From positions 1 through 5,805 of the forward strand of contig CAZNIM010000033.1 of NCBI GenBank assembly GCA_964573145.1: a stretch of DNA of 5,805 nt. The letters run 5' to 3'. Both the position numbers and the translations under genes were made by a program. The notes under the pieces were generated by a model. The model searched no databases, was not told the DNA's origin, and was given only the letters and a program-made list of their open reading frames with translations. Of the stretch, positions 1-5,723 are shown one piece after another; within the stretch, counting starts at the first letter, position 1; each line of letters opens with the position of its first letter. Origin of the DNA: PWPS01 sp964573145. Lineage in GTDB: Bacteria > Patescibacteriota > Minisyncoccia > Minisyncoccales > PWPS01.

Positions 1-417
1 GTATTGGGATTAGTATTGGTCTCCCTGGTTTTCACCGCCGCTCCACTTTTGGTTAATGCTCAAAACATTAATCCGATTGAAGGATGTGTTTTGGAGAGAA
101 GTGTGACTTACGGTGAAATAGATTATCCGGAAGGATCTGAGATAGGGCCCGAATACCAAACGGACCCTCCCGAATATTGGGCTATTTTATGTGTAATCAA
201 TGTAGTTAACAGAGCCGCTCAAGTTACCTTTTTCATTATGATGGGTCTCGTAGTTATTCTGGTAATAATCGGAGGATTCTTCATCCTCACCGCCGGAGCC
301 AACGAAGAGAACGTCGACAAAGGAAAGAAATATATTACTTACGCGATTATCGGTGTCGCCATATCCGTATTCGCCTACGCCGTACCGGATATATTGACTT
401 ACATTCTGGGAGCTTAA
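1..417 (+). CDS. VirB2/TrbC-like pilin or small two-helix membrane protein, 5' end cut by the window
   Basis: The reading frame is open from base 1 to the TAA at 415-417. A TTG at 4-6 could be read as a start, but the hydrophobic segment that follows has no basic residues before it, so the true start is probably upstream and the gene is partial. Numbering from that TTG, residues 1-19 are the core of a signal peptide ending in VNA, with likely cleavage before Q20. A polar segment follows with cysteines at 28 and 63, which could form a disulfide if exported. Two membrane helices lie at about 73-97 and 110-136, joined by a short charged loop (GANEENVDKGKKY). Hydrophobic helix, short loop ending in GKK, then hydrophobic helix is the pattern of VirB2/TrbC-type pilins, of which small relatives are common in Patescibacteria. 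No secretion ATPase or other T4SS gene is visible here, so a pilus role is inferred. A generic two-helix membrane protein remains possible. Confidence 0.7.
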   Translation, partial: VLGLVLVSLVFTAAPLLVNAQNINPIEGCVLERSVTYGEIDYPEGSEIGPEYQTDPPEYWAILCVINVVNRAAQVTFFIMMGLVVILVIIGGFFILTAGANEENVDKGKKYITYAIIGVAISVFAYAVPDILTYILGA

Positions 418-465
418 GACAAAATAAAAATCAACCTCTTTTTACGGGGGTTGATTTTGTCTTTT
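418..465 (+). terminator. Intrinsic terminator after the pilin-like gene
   Basis: Directly after the TAA, AAAATCAACC (427-436) pairs perfectly with GGTTGATTTT (449-458) around a short loop, followed by a T-rich run (455-465, interrupted by GTC). The outer bases GACAAAAT (418-425) can alternatively pair with ATTTTGTC (454-461), so two overlapping stem registers are possible. The stem is AT-rich except for its upper part, so strength is uncertain. Its 3' arm also contains the best -35 match for the tRNA-Leu promoter. Confidence 0.7.
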
Positions 466-479
466 AGCGAGTATAAAAT
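451..479 (+). promoter_or_regulatory. Probable sigma-70-type promoter of tRNA-Leu
   Basis: TTGATT (451-456) and TAAAAT (474-479) are separated by 17 bp. An overlapping TATAAA at 472-477 is an alternative -10 with a 15-bp spacer. Initiation is predicted near 486, leaving about a 6-nt leader before the tRNA at 492. The -35 lies inside the 3' arm of the preceding terminator. The call rests on consensus similarity and position only. Confidence 0.55.
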
Positions 480-484
480 AAAAT

Positions 485-500
485 CACCTCGGCCGAGGTG
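485..500. repeat. Perfect 16-bp palindrome across the 5' end of tRNA-Leu
   Basis: CACCTCGGCCGAGGTG is its own reverse complement, centred between 492 and 493. The right half is the first nine bases of tRNA-Leu, and the left half is the leader. The leader therefore contains CCTCGGC (487-493), the same sequence as the 3' acceptor strand (568-574). It could be an accident of a GC-rich leader, or an element affecting promoter binding or tRNA end processing. Confidence 0.85.
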
Positions 501-575
501 GCGAAATTGGCAACCGCGGTAGGTTTAGGGCCTGCTGTCTGCAAAGACTTGTGGGTTCGAGTCCCACCCTCGGCA
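492..575 (+). tRNA. tRNA-Leu (anticodon UAG)
   Basis: A full class II tRNA cloverleaf can be drawn by hand. Acceptor GCCGAGG (492-498) pairs with CCTCGGC (568-574), with discriminator A575, the usual leucine identity base. The D stem is GCG/CGC (501-503/515-517) with a GG in its loop. Anticodon stem GTAGG/CCTGC (519-523/531-535) has one G-U pair and encloses the loop TTTAGGG, placing TAG at 526-528. The long variable arm GTCT-GCAA-AGAC (537-548) is typical of tRNA-Leu. The T arm is GTGGG-TTCGAGT-CCCAC (551-567). Anticodon UAG reads CUN leucine codons. The bases after A575 are CAA, so CCA is not encoded and must be added by CCA nucleotidyltransferase. It is flanked by its own promoter and a terminator, so it is probably a single-gene transcript. 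Confidence 0.97.
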
Positions 576-576
576 C

Positions 577-606
577 AAAAAAACCGCTTTCAGGCGGTTT
601 TTGCTT
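577..606. terminator. Bidirectional intrinsic terminator shared by tRNA-Leu and the leftward operon
   Basis: AAAACCGC (580-587) pairs with GCGGTTTT (594-601) around a 6-base loop, with A-T pairs extending the base. Read on the + strand it ends in a T-run and closes the tRNA-Leu transcript two bases after the tRNA. Read on the - strand it ends in a run of seven T and closes the leftward operon 4 bases past the methyltransferase stop codon. One hairpin thus serves two convergent units. Confidence 0.88.
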
Positions 607-1143
607 TTATACATCGTAAATAAATATCTTCTTTCCGCTTGAGACGGTAACCGTTTTTTTCGGTTCTTTATTTGGCAAACTAAAGCAATAACTGACCAGT
701 TCGGCATTTACCGGCTCGGCAGATAATTTCTTTTCCAGCTTTTCCATCAGACTCATTGATCCGTAAATGTAAAGCAGATCCGCCTCACTCAAATCGGCTT
801 CCAAGAAATTAGAGTTAATAACTTTTGAGTTTGAACCTTTGATTTTAAGAATCAGCCTTGAAAGCAGAGTTATCCATAAAGAGTATTCGAAGCCGACAGC
901 TTCGGCAGAAAATTCTTTTTCGGCAATCAGAAGCGTTTTTCCGAATCCGGAACCCAAATCATACACCTTTTCTCCCTTTTTTAACTCTGCGGCTCTAAAA
1001 GCCTTACCGATATCCTTTTTAGGGGTCGGAACCGGTGGAGCTCCGGAGATGTAAGACTTTAAATTGGCGGGTGAAAGAAAAAAGAGGAGCACGAAAAACA
1101 AAAAGAGAATAAAGAGTGCCAGTAAGAAGAGGTCGAAAATCAT
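607..1143 (-). CDS. Membrane-anchored class I SAM-dependent methyltransferase, FAM173/ATPSCKMT-like
   Basis: 178 residues. Residues 3-23 form one very hydrophobic N-terminal helix with no cleavage signal, so the protein is probably anchored with its enzyme domain in the cytoplasm. GAPPVPTPK (34-42) follows, then SAM-binding motif I VYDLGSGFGK (60-69). GFE with its acidic residue (E86) ends strand beta-2, and DLLYIYGS (122-129) sits at the motif IV position. The order single helix, proline-rich pre-motif, DLGSG, GxE and a C-terminal LxxKL plus CFSLP segment matches the FAM173 family. Mitochondrial members of that family trimethylate lysine on ANT and on ATP synthase subunit c. The bacterial substrate is unknown, and transfer of the lysine activity is inference. 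The ATG overlaps the Hsp20 stop as ATGA (1140-1143) with no Shine-Dalgarno, implying coupled translation. It is the last gene before the terminator. DOT1-like or general methyltransferase labels are alternatives. Confidence 0.82.
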   Translation of the reverse strand: MIFDLFLLALFILFLFFVLLFFLSPANLKSYISGAPPVPTPKKDIGKAFRAAELKKGEKVYDLGSGFGKTLLIAEKEFSAEAVGFEYSLWITLLSRLILKIKGSNSKVINSNFLEADLSEADLLYIYGSMSLMEKLEKKLSAEPVNAELVSYCFSLPNKEPKKTVTVSSGKKIFIYDV

Positions 1144-1628
1144 TCTTCGTCGAGCTCAACCTTTCTTCTTTTCTCTCTTTCTATTCTGGGAACTCTTATG
1201 GTTAAAATTGAGCTTTCCATAGTCGCCTTTATTCTGGAAGGATCGGTTTCTTCAGGCAAAATAACCTCTCTGCAAAAAGAACCCCAGTAACATTCCTTGA
1301 TAAAAAAGTCATGGATTTCATCACCGGAAGGGCGGTTTCTCTTTCCTCTTATCGTTATCATATCCTTTTCGGTTATTATCTCGATGTCCTCCTTCGATAT
1401 TCCGGCTATCGGAGCTTGTATAACGATATCTTCATCGGTTTGATAGACGTCGACAACCAATTCTCCCTCTTTGGAGAGCCAGCTTTTTTTCGAAGCTTCT
1501 TGCTTATCCACTTCTTTATTTTTCTCTTCTTTCTCTTCTTCTTCCGCCGCTTCTTCCACTTTTTCTCCTTCTTCCCTTTTATCTTCCTCTTTTATTTCTT
1601 CGGTTTCCCAATCTTTTTCTTCAGGCAT
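1140..1628 (-). CDS. Hsp20/alpha-crystallin small heat-shock protein with acidic N-terminal extension
   Basis: 162 residues. Residues 1-49 are a low-complexity, highly charged tail (about 20 Glu and 3 Asp against 11 Lys/Arg), probably disordered or a single helix. The alpha-crystallin domain spans about 56-148: the strand VVDVYQTDEDIVIQAPIAG, then ISKEDIEI, and the end block SSILTIRVPRIE (139-150), where most family members have NGVLTI.P. The C-terminal VEL (157-159) could act as the I-x-I oligomer-linking motif. Small heat-shock proteins are ATP-independent holdases that keep unfolding proteins soluble. Many bacterial members have a hydrophobic N-terminal arm, so the acidic tail is unusual and may change oligomer size or client range. 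The ATG start lies 31 nt after the upstream protease stop. No Shine-Dalgarno is visible. A TAATTA at 1641-1636 would place initiation at the ATG, but it lacks a -35. I saw no CIRCE-type inverted repeat. Confidence 0.92.
   Translation of the reverse strand: MPEEKDWETEEIKEEDKREEGEKVEEAAEEEEKEEKNKEVDKQEASKKSWLSKEGELVVDVYQTDEDIVIQAPIAGISKEDIEIITEKDMITIRGKRNRPSGDEIHDFFIKECYWGSFCREVILPEETDPSRIKATMESSILTIRVPRIEREKRRKVELDEE
1511..1620. repeat. Polypurine-polypyrimidine tract inside the Hsp20 gene
   Basis: The + strand is almost all C/T here, with nine purines in 1511-1610. Unbroken pyrimidine runs are 27 nt (1519-1545) and 22 nt (1559-1580). It encodes the Glu/Lys-rich tail through GAA, GAG, AAA and AAG codons, so it is explained by protein composition. 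Such tracts can form triplexes and change length easily. Confidence 0.8.
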
Positions 1629-1659
1629 AGTATTTTAATTATTTTTTACAGTTTAACCT

Positions 1660-2436
1660 TTAATTTTTATTTGCGAAAGGGAGAGATATCCCTTTCATCT
1701 TTTTTAATTCGGTAAAGGCTTTCATCAAAGCCAAAGTCAAAATCATCAAAAAAGTCAAAAGAAGAGAAGGGTAAATCAATCTTTCGTCACCGGTTATCAT
1801 CTCCACCAAAACGTTATAGAGAGTGTGAAAGAAAGAAACCGTAACCAGACCGGCCAGAGCGACATCCTTTCTGAGTCTTCTCACCGACAGGGCTAAAAAA
1901 TAACCCATCAAACCGGCCGCCAGGGCGTGAAAGAGAGTTGTTATTGCAAATCGGAGAAAGATAACCTCGGTTAATATCGAAGAGGGGGCGTGGTTAAAGT
2001 AAAGATAGTTTTCCAGAGCGGCAAAGCCGAGACCGGCGGTAATCATATAAATTATCAAATCGACCGGCTCGTCAATCTCTTTTTTAGCCAAGTGAAAAAC
2101 TCCGAAAAGAACAGCGACTAATTTTGAAAGCTCCTCCAAAAAAGCGACAATTAAAAACGAGTCCAAAAGACCGACCAAGGTCATCTCCGGACAATTTAAA
2201 TCGGGACAATCGGCTAACCGGTATAACAGACTTCTCAAAACCGGCTGCAAGGAGCCGGCCACCATCGCTCCGATCATTCCGAAGATGAAGACGGTTACGA
2301 TCATCATCCGCGGCTCGGGATCGTTGTCTTTTTCCAAAAAGTAAAAGAGCCAGATCAAACTGGGAAGAATCCCTAAAATTAAAAGCGGAAAGTATTCCAG
2401 CGCCGGCTCCACTGATTGGCTTATTAATTCGGCCAT
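1660..2436 (-). CDS. PrsW-family intramembrane protease
   Basis: 258 residues with about seven hydrophobic segments (near 17-34, 44-63, 86-112, 124-147, 155-181, 192-212 and 221-243). PrsW-family signatures appear in order: DNDPEPR (37-43) in the first loop, EELSK with paired glutamates E101/E102, EPVD (123-126) leading to GLGFAALEN with E142/N143, an R162 to HAL (170-172) helix, and a late HTLYN (204-208). In Bacillus subtilis PrsW cleaves the anti-sigma factor RsiW, and the conserved glutamates and histidines are required. The substrate here is unknown and no anti-sigma factor is in the window. Cysteines 77 and 82 (C-x4-C) in the loop between helices 2 and 3 may bond if the loop is outside. 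The ATG lies within the last codons of valS in another frame, with 13 nt overlap, and a TGA just upstream in its own frame fixes this as the earliest start. Expression probably depends on coupling to valS. Confidence 0.88.
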   Translation of the reverse strand: MAELISQSVEPALEYFPLLILGILPSLIWLFYFLEKDNDPEPRMMIVTVFIFGMIGAMVAGSLQPVLRSLLYRLADCPDLNCPEMTLVGLLDSFLIVAFLEELSKLVAVLFGVFHLAKKEIDEPVDLIIYMITAGLGFAALENYLYFNHAPSSILTEVIFLRFAITTLFHALAAGLMGYFLALSVRRLRKDVALAGLVTVSFFHTLYNVLVEMITGDERLIYPSLLLTFLMILTLALMKAFTELKKMKGISLPFANKN

Positions 2437-4568
2437 TCTTCAATCATTATGGTTTCTTTTTTGTCTTTTATCGGCATCTTTTGGTAAATCTCTTCGGTTA
2501 CGAAAGGGATGAAGGGATGAGCCAGTTTCAATATTCCCGAAAAGATGGTTATCAGTGCTTTCTGACGACCTCCCTTCGTTTTTTCATCATCCAAAACATC
2601 CTTTGACTCTTCTATGATCTCATCGGCAAAGCGGTGCCAGCTGTAATGGTAAAGTTTTTCAGCGGCGTGTGAAAACTCAAAAGAATCGATATGGTCGGTA
2701 ATCTCCTTCGCCTTTTTTTCGAACTCCTTAACCAGCTTCAGATCTTTCTTGCTCATCTTGTATTCTTTTTCCGGATCGTAATCTTCACATCTGAACATTA
2801 AAAAGCGGAACATATTCCAGATCTTGTTGATGTAATTTCTATATCCTTTAATTTCATTTTCCGATATTGCCAGATCTTTTCCGGGCATATTTCCGACTAT
2901 CAGCGACATCCTCAGGGCGTCGGTTCCGTATTCTTCGGTAATCTTCATCGGATTTATTACATTTCCTTTGGACTTGGACATCTTGTCCCTATTTTCATCT
3001 CTTACCAGGCCGTGAAGGTAAACAGTCTTGAAGGGAACTTTTTCGGTCTTGTAAAGGCTGAGCATTATCATTCTCGCTACCCAGAAAAAGAGTATGTCGA
3101 ATCCGGTTTCCAGGACGTCGGTCGGAAAAAATTCTTCAAGGTCGGAGTCGTCGGAAAGAAGAGTTGCGTAAGGCCATTGACCGGATGAAAACCAAGTATC
3201 GAAAACATCTTCATCCTTTTCAAGATTATCTCCTTCACACTCGTCACAATTTTCGGGCTCTTCACCGTCGGTTATAATCCATTTTTCTTCTTCCTCAGTA
3301 GAGCAGTCAAGACATTTCCAAGCGGGAATCGATATTCCCCACCAGTTTTGACGAGAGATATTCCAATCTTTTATATTCTCCATCCAGTGAAGATAAACTT
3401 TTCTGTAGTTGTCGGGAATTATTTTCACATCTTCCTTCTTTACGGCTTCTATAGCCGGCTTTGCCAACGGCTTTATGTCTATGAACCACTGCTTCATTAA
3501 AATCGGCTCTATCTCTCTCTTACACTTATAGCAAACCGACAAGTTGTGAACGTACTCCTCATCGGTTCGCTGAAGAAGACCCTTTTTATCCAAGTCTTCA
3601 ACAACTTTTTTTCTCGCCTTGCGGGTGGTCATTCCGGCGTAAGGGCCGGCCGCTTTTGTCATTTTTCCTTCTTCATCTATCGCTTCGATCGGCTCCGGCA
3701 TCTCTTCTTTATGGCGTTGCCAAATTTCGTAATCCGCTTCCGAATGAGCCGGAGTTACTTTCACCGCTCCCGTTCCGAACTCTCTGTCTACCGCTTCGTC
3801 GGCGATTACTTTAATCTTTTTTTCTCCCAAAAGTGTATCTATCTTTATCTCTTTTCCGACGTATTTTCTGTATTTTCTGTCATCGGGATGAACCGCAATG
3901 GCGGTATCTCCGAATTTGGTTTCCGGTCTGGTGGTCGCCAAGATGAAAGGGCCGTATTTTATGTAGTAAAGCGGGGATTTTTTCTCTACGTGATCAACCT
4001 CCAAATCGGAAAACGCGGTTTGGTGATTTACACAGTAATTAACCAATCTTTTTCTTCTGTATACGAGACCTTCGTCGGCCATTCGTTTGAAAGTTTCATA
4101 GGTTGTCTTCACCACTTTGTCGTCCAAGGTGAAGGTGTCTTTGCTCCAGTCACAGGAAGCACCCAATTTTTTAATTTGACCACGAACTACGTCGCGATTA
4201 TTTTGAGTGTAATCCCAAACTTGATCGTAAAACTCTTCTCTTTCCATATCGAGTCGGGACTCTCCTTTTTCTTCCAGCTTTCTTTCAAAAACAATCTGCG
4301 TTTCGAATCCGGCGTGATCCGCTCCCGGAAGCCAGAGTGTTTTTTTGCCCTGCATTCGGTTATAGCGAATCATTATGTCTTGCAAGGTGATAAAGAGGGC
4401 GTGACCGATATGCAGAGGATCGTTGGCGTTGGGAGGAGGCATCAATATTGAAAACGGATCTTGATGCCGATCGGGAAGATTTTCCGGCTTGAAATAGCCA
4501 CTCTTTTCCCAGAGCTCGTATATCTTTTTTTCTTTCTCTTTTGGGTCGTATGCTTTTGGTATATTCAT
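2424..4568 (-). CDS. valS: Valyl-tRNA synthetase, compact form
   Basis: Charges tRNA-Val with valine in the cytoplasm. From the ATG at 4568-4566 it has 714 residues. Visible class I elements: HIGH motif HIGH (53-56) after PPPNANDP, the GADHAG block (82-87), the CP1 editing domain with ATTRPET (211-217) and the HSEADYE helix, and KMSKS (529-533) followed by GNVINP. The WFSSGQWPYATL block and a C-terminal helical anticodon-binding domain (about 590-714) are also present. Three CxxC pairs (346/349, 419/422, 441/444) suggest bound zinc. Typical bacterial ValRS is about 870-950 residues, and this one stops at the end of the anticodon domain (IMIEEWPN), so the C-terminal coiled-coil arm is absent. 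An upstream in-frame TTG (4586) would add six residues, but it lies over a good -10 element, so ATG is preferred. No Shine-Dalgarno precedes it. It follows tsaD by 23 nt and overlaps the protease gene. Confidence 0.96.
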   Translation of the reverse strand: MNIPKAYDPKEKEKKIYELWEKSGYFKPENLPDRHQDPFSILMPPPNANDPLHIGHALFITLQDIMIRYNRMQGKKTLWLPGADHAGFETQIVFERKLEEKGESRLDMEREEFYDQVWDYTQNNRDVVRGQIKKLGASCDWSKDTFTLDDKVVKTTYETFKRMADEGLVYRRKRLVNYCVNHQTAFSDLEVDHVEKKSPLYYIKYGPFILATTRPETKFGDTAIAVHPDDRKYRKYVGKEIKIDTLLGEKKIKVIADEAVDREFGTGAVKVTPAHSEADYEIWQRHKEEMPEPIEAIDEEGKMTKAAGPYAGMTTRKARKKVVEDLDKKGLLQRTDEEYVHNLSVCYKCKREIEPILMKQWFIDIKPLAKPAIEAVKKEDVKIIPDNYRKVYLHWMENIKDWNISRQNWWGISIPAWKCLDCSTEEEEKWIITDGEEPENCDECEGDNLEKDEDVFDTWFSSGQWPYATLLSDDSDLEEFFPTDVLETGFDILFFWVARMIMLSLYKTEKVPFKTVYLHGLVRDENRDKMSKSKGNVINPMKITEEYGTDALRMSLIVGNMPGKDLAISENEIKGYRNYINKIWNMFRFLMFRCEDYDPEKEYKMSKKDLKLVKEFEKKAKEITDHIDSFEFSHAAEKLYHYSWHRFADEIIEESKDVLDDEKTKGGRQKALITIFSGILKLAHPFIPFVTEEIYQKMPIKDKKETIMIEEWPN

Positions 4569-4576
4569 AATGCTTA

Positions 4577-4605
4577 AGTATAGCAAAAAAATTACTTTAT
4601 TTTAA
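4577..4605 (-). promoter_or_regulatory. Internal promoter of valS, probably leaderless
   Basis: On the - strand TTAAAA (4605-4600), a 17-bp spacer and TATACT (4582-4577) are preceded by TG in the extended -10 position (TGCTATACT). The -35 overlaps the last codons of tsaD. Initiation 7-9 nt past the -10 falls at about 4570-4568, at or next to the ATG of valS, so the transcript would have almost no 5' leader. The assignment is by consensus only. Confidence 0.6.
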
Positions 4606-5689
4606 GGTTTGGTCGGGATTTTACCTCTTTTGGATCGGAAAAATCACCTTCTTTTATCTTCAGGTAGCCGGCAAGGGCGATCATCTTGGCATTGTCGGTT
4701 GAAAGATCGATATCGGGAAGAATAACTTTCAGATTATCACTTTCTCGGGATTTGAAGCTTTCTCTGAGGAGTTTATTGGCTGAAACCCCGCCTCCGACTA
4801 CCAAGGTCTTAGCCTTAAATTCTTCAACGGCTCGAAAACTTTTTTCCAGCAAAACTTCGATTATCGCTTCTTGAATCTCTTTAGCCATTGCAATTTTGTA
4901 GTCTCGATCCGGCTTTTCTTCTTTAACTCTGTAAAGAACGGCCGTTTTCAACCCGGAGAAGCTGAAGTCGTAATCATCGGTTTTGAGCATCGGACGAGGC
5001 AGAGACACCTTTTTTGAAGTTTTCTCTTTTGCCAGCAACTCTATCTCCGGTCCGCCGGGGTAGTCGAGTCCCAATATACGGGCCGTTTTGTCGAAACATT
5101 CACCGGCGGCGTCGTCTCTCGTCTTCCCGATTACCGAATGATCTCCTACCTTTTTTGAAAGAACCAGTTCGGTATGACCCCCGCTGGCTATCAAGGAGAT
5201 AATCGGGAATTCGGGAGACTCCAATACTATCGGAGCCAAAAAGTGTGCCTTTATATGATTTACCTGAACAAGGGGAGTATTCCAGCAAAAAGAGAGTGCT
5301 TTAGCCGTATTTACTCCGGTCCACAGGGCCGGGTCGAGGCCGGGACCGATGGTTGTCGCTATGAAGTCTATCTCCGGTTTAGCGTGTTTTTTTAGAAAAG
5401 AAGATAGATTTTCAGAGAGAAGGTCTTCTCTGTTTAAAACTTCTGAAAGATCGAGATAAGAGTTTCCTTTCTCAAGAAGTTCGGCTTCGGCAAGAGCTTT
5501 CGTAAGGACCGGAACCAGGTTTTTCTGATGCTCCCTTTTTGCCAAGGTGGGATGAATTCCTCCCCACTCTCTGTGAATTTCTATTTGTGAAGAAATTACA
5601 TTTGAAAGAAATTCAAAATTTTCTCCGTCGGTCTTTAAGACCGCTACGCAGGTATCGTCACAAGATGTTTCTATTGCCAGTATCTTCAT
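4592..5689 (-). CDS. tsaD: tRNA N6-threonylcarbamoyladenosine transferase subunit TsaD (Kae1/YgjD/Gcp)
   Basis: TsaD moves the threonylcarbamoyl group from threonylcarbamoyl-AMP to A37 of ANN-decoding tRNAs, working with TsaB and TsaE, neither of which is in this window. The 365-residue protein has the ASKHA-fold landmarks: IETSCDDT (6-13), GGIHPTLAKREH (43-54), GPGL (115-118), the metal-binding HIKAH (H145, H149), ASGGHTEL (168-174), GECFDKTARILGLDYPGGP (196-214), FSFSGLKTA (242-250), VVGGGVSANKLLRE (297-310) and STDNAKM (D332 as further metal ligand). The family is usually about 330-345 residues. The extra length is a roughly 30-residue, helix-prone insertion near 73-105, before IDFIATTIGPGL. 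The ATG start is supported by MKILAIETS beginning directly at the conserved first strand. No Shine-Dalgarno is present, and a TATAAT -10 lies about 27 nt upstream. It is the first gene of the leftward operon. Confidence 0.97.
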   Translation of the reverse strand: MKILAIETSCDDTCVAVLKTDGENFEFLSNVISSQIEIHREWGGIHPTLAKREHQKNLVPVLTKALAEAELLEKGNSYLDLSEVLNREDLLSENLSSFLKKHAKPEIDFIATTIGPGLDPALWTGVNTAKALSFCWNTPLVQVNHIKAHFLAPIVLESPEFPIISLIASGGHTELVLSKKVGDHSVIGKTRDDAAGECFDKTARILGLDYPGGPEIELLAKEKTSKKVSLPRPMLKTDDYDFSFSGLKTAVLYRVKEEKPDRDYKIAMAKEIQEAIIEVLLEKSFRAVEEFKAKTLVVGGGVSANKLLRESFKSRESDNLKVILPDIDLSTDNAKMIALAGYLKIKEGDFSDPKEVKSRPNLKIK

Positions 5690-5695
5690 AAGGGC

Positions 5696-5723
5696 TTGAT
5701 TTTTTTTTGCGTTTAATTATACT
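5696..5723 (+). promoter_or_regulatory. Probable promoter of tRNA-Glu
   Basis: TTGATT (5696-5701), a 16-bp spacer and TATACT (5718-5723) on the + strand predict initiation near 5730, 26 nt before the tRNA. The -35 hexamer is identical to that proposed for tRNA-Leu. A TAAAAT at 5741-5746 is an alternative -10 closer to the tRNA but has no matching -35. Confidence 0.5.

Noticed and set aside
485..575. Integrative-element attachment site at tRNA-Leu
   Set aside because: There is no integrase gene nearby and no second copy of the tRNA 3' end in the window. The palindrome sits at the 5' end, not the usual 3' end target.
525..707. - strand open frame of 60 codons containing GWDSNPQ
   Set aside because: It runs across the antisense of tRNA-Leu. 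The GWDSNPQ string is a familiar false protein from tRNA T-arm antisense sequence.
1629..1659. Heat-shock operator (CIRCE) or terminator between the protease and Hsp20 genes
   Set aside because: The 31 bp are AT-rich, with no TTAGCACTC/GAGTGCTAA repeat and no stable hairpin.
1311..1715. + strand open frame rich in phenylalanine
   Set aside because: It is the reverse of the Glu/Lys-rich Hsp20 tail (GAA/AAG read as TTC/CTT). The apparent membrane protein is an artefact of the purine tract.
3546..4451. Long + strand open frame of 301 codons opposite valS
   Set aside because: It is antisense to a well-supported synthetase gene, shows no recognisable domain, and has a Phe/Ser/Arg-rich composition that reflects the reverse complement of charged codons.
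4569..4586. TTG at 4586 as the valS start
   Set aside because: It would place the start inside the -10 element and add six residues with no family support. The ATG at 4568 begins with the conserved N-terminal block.
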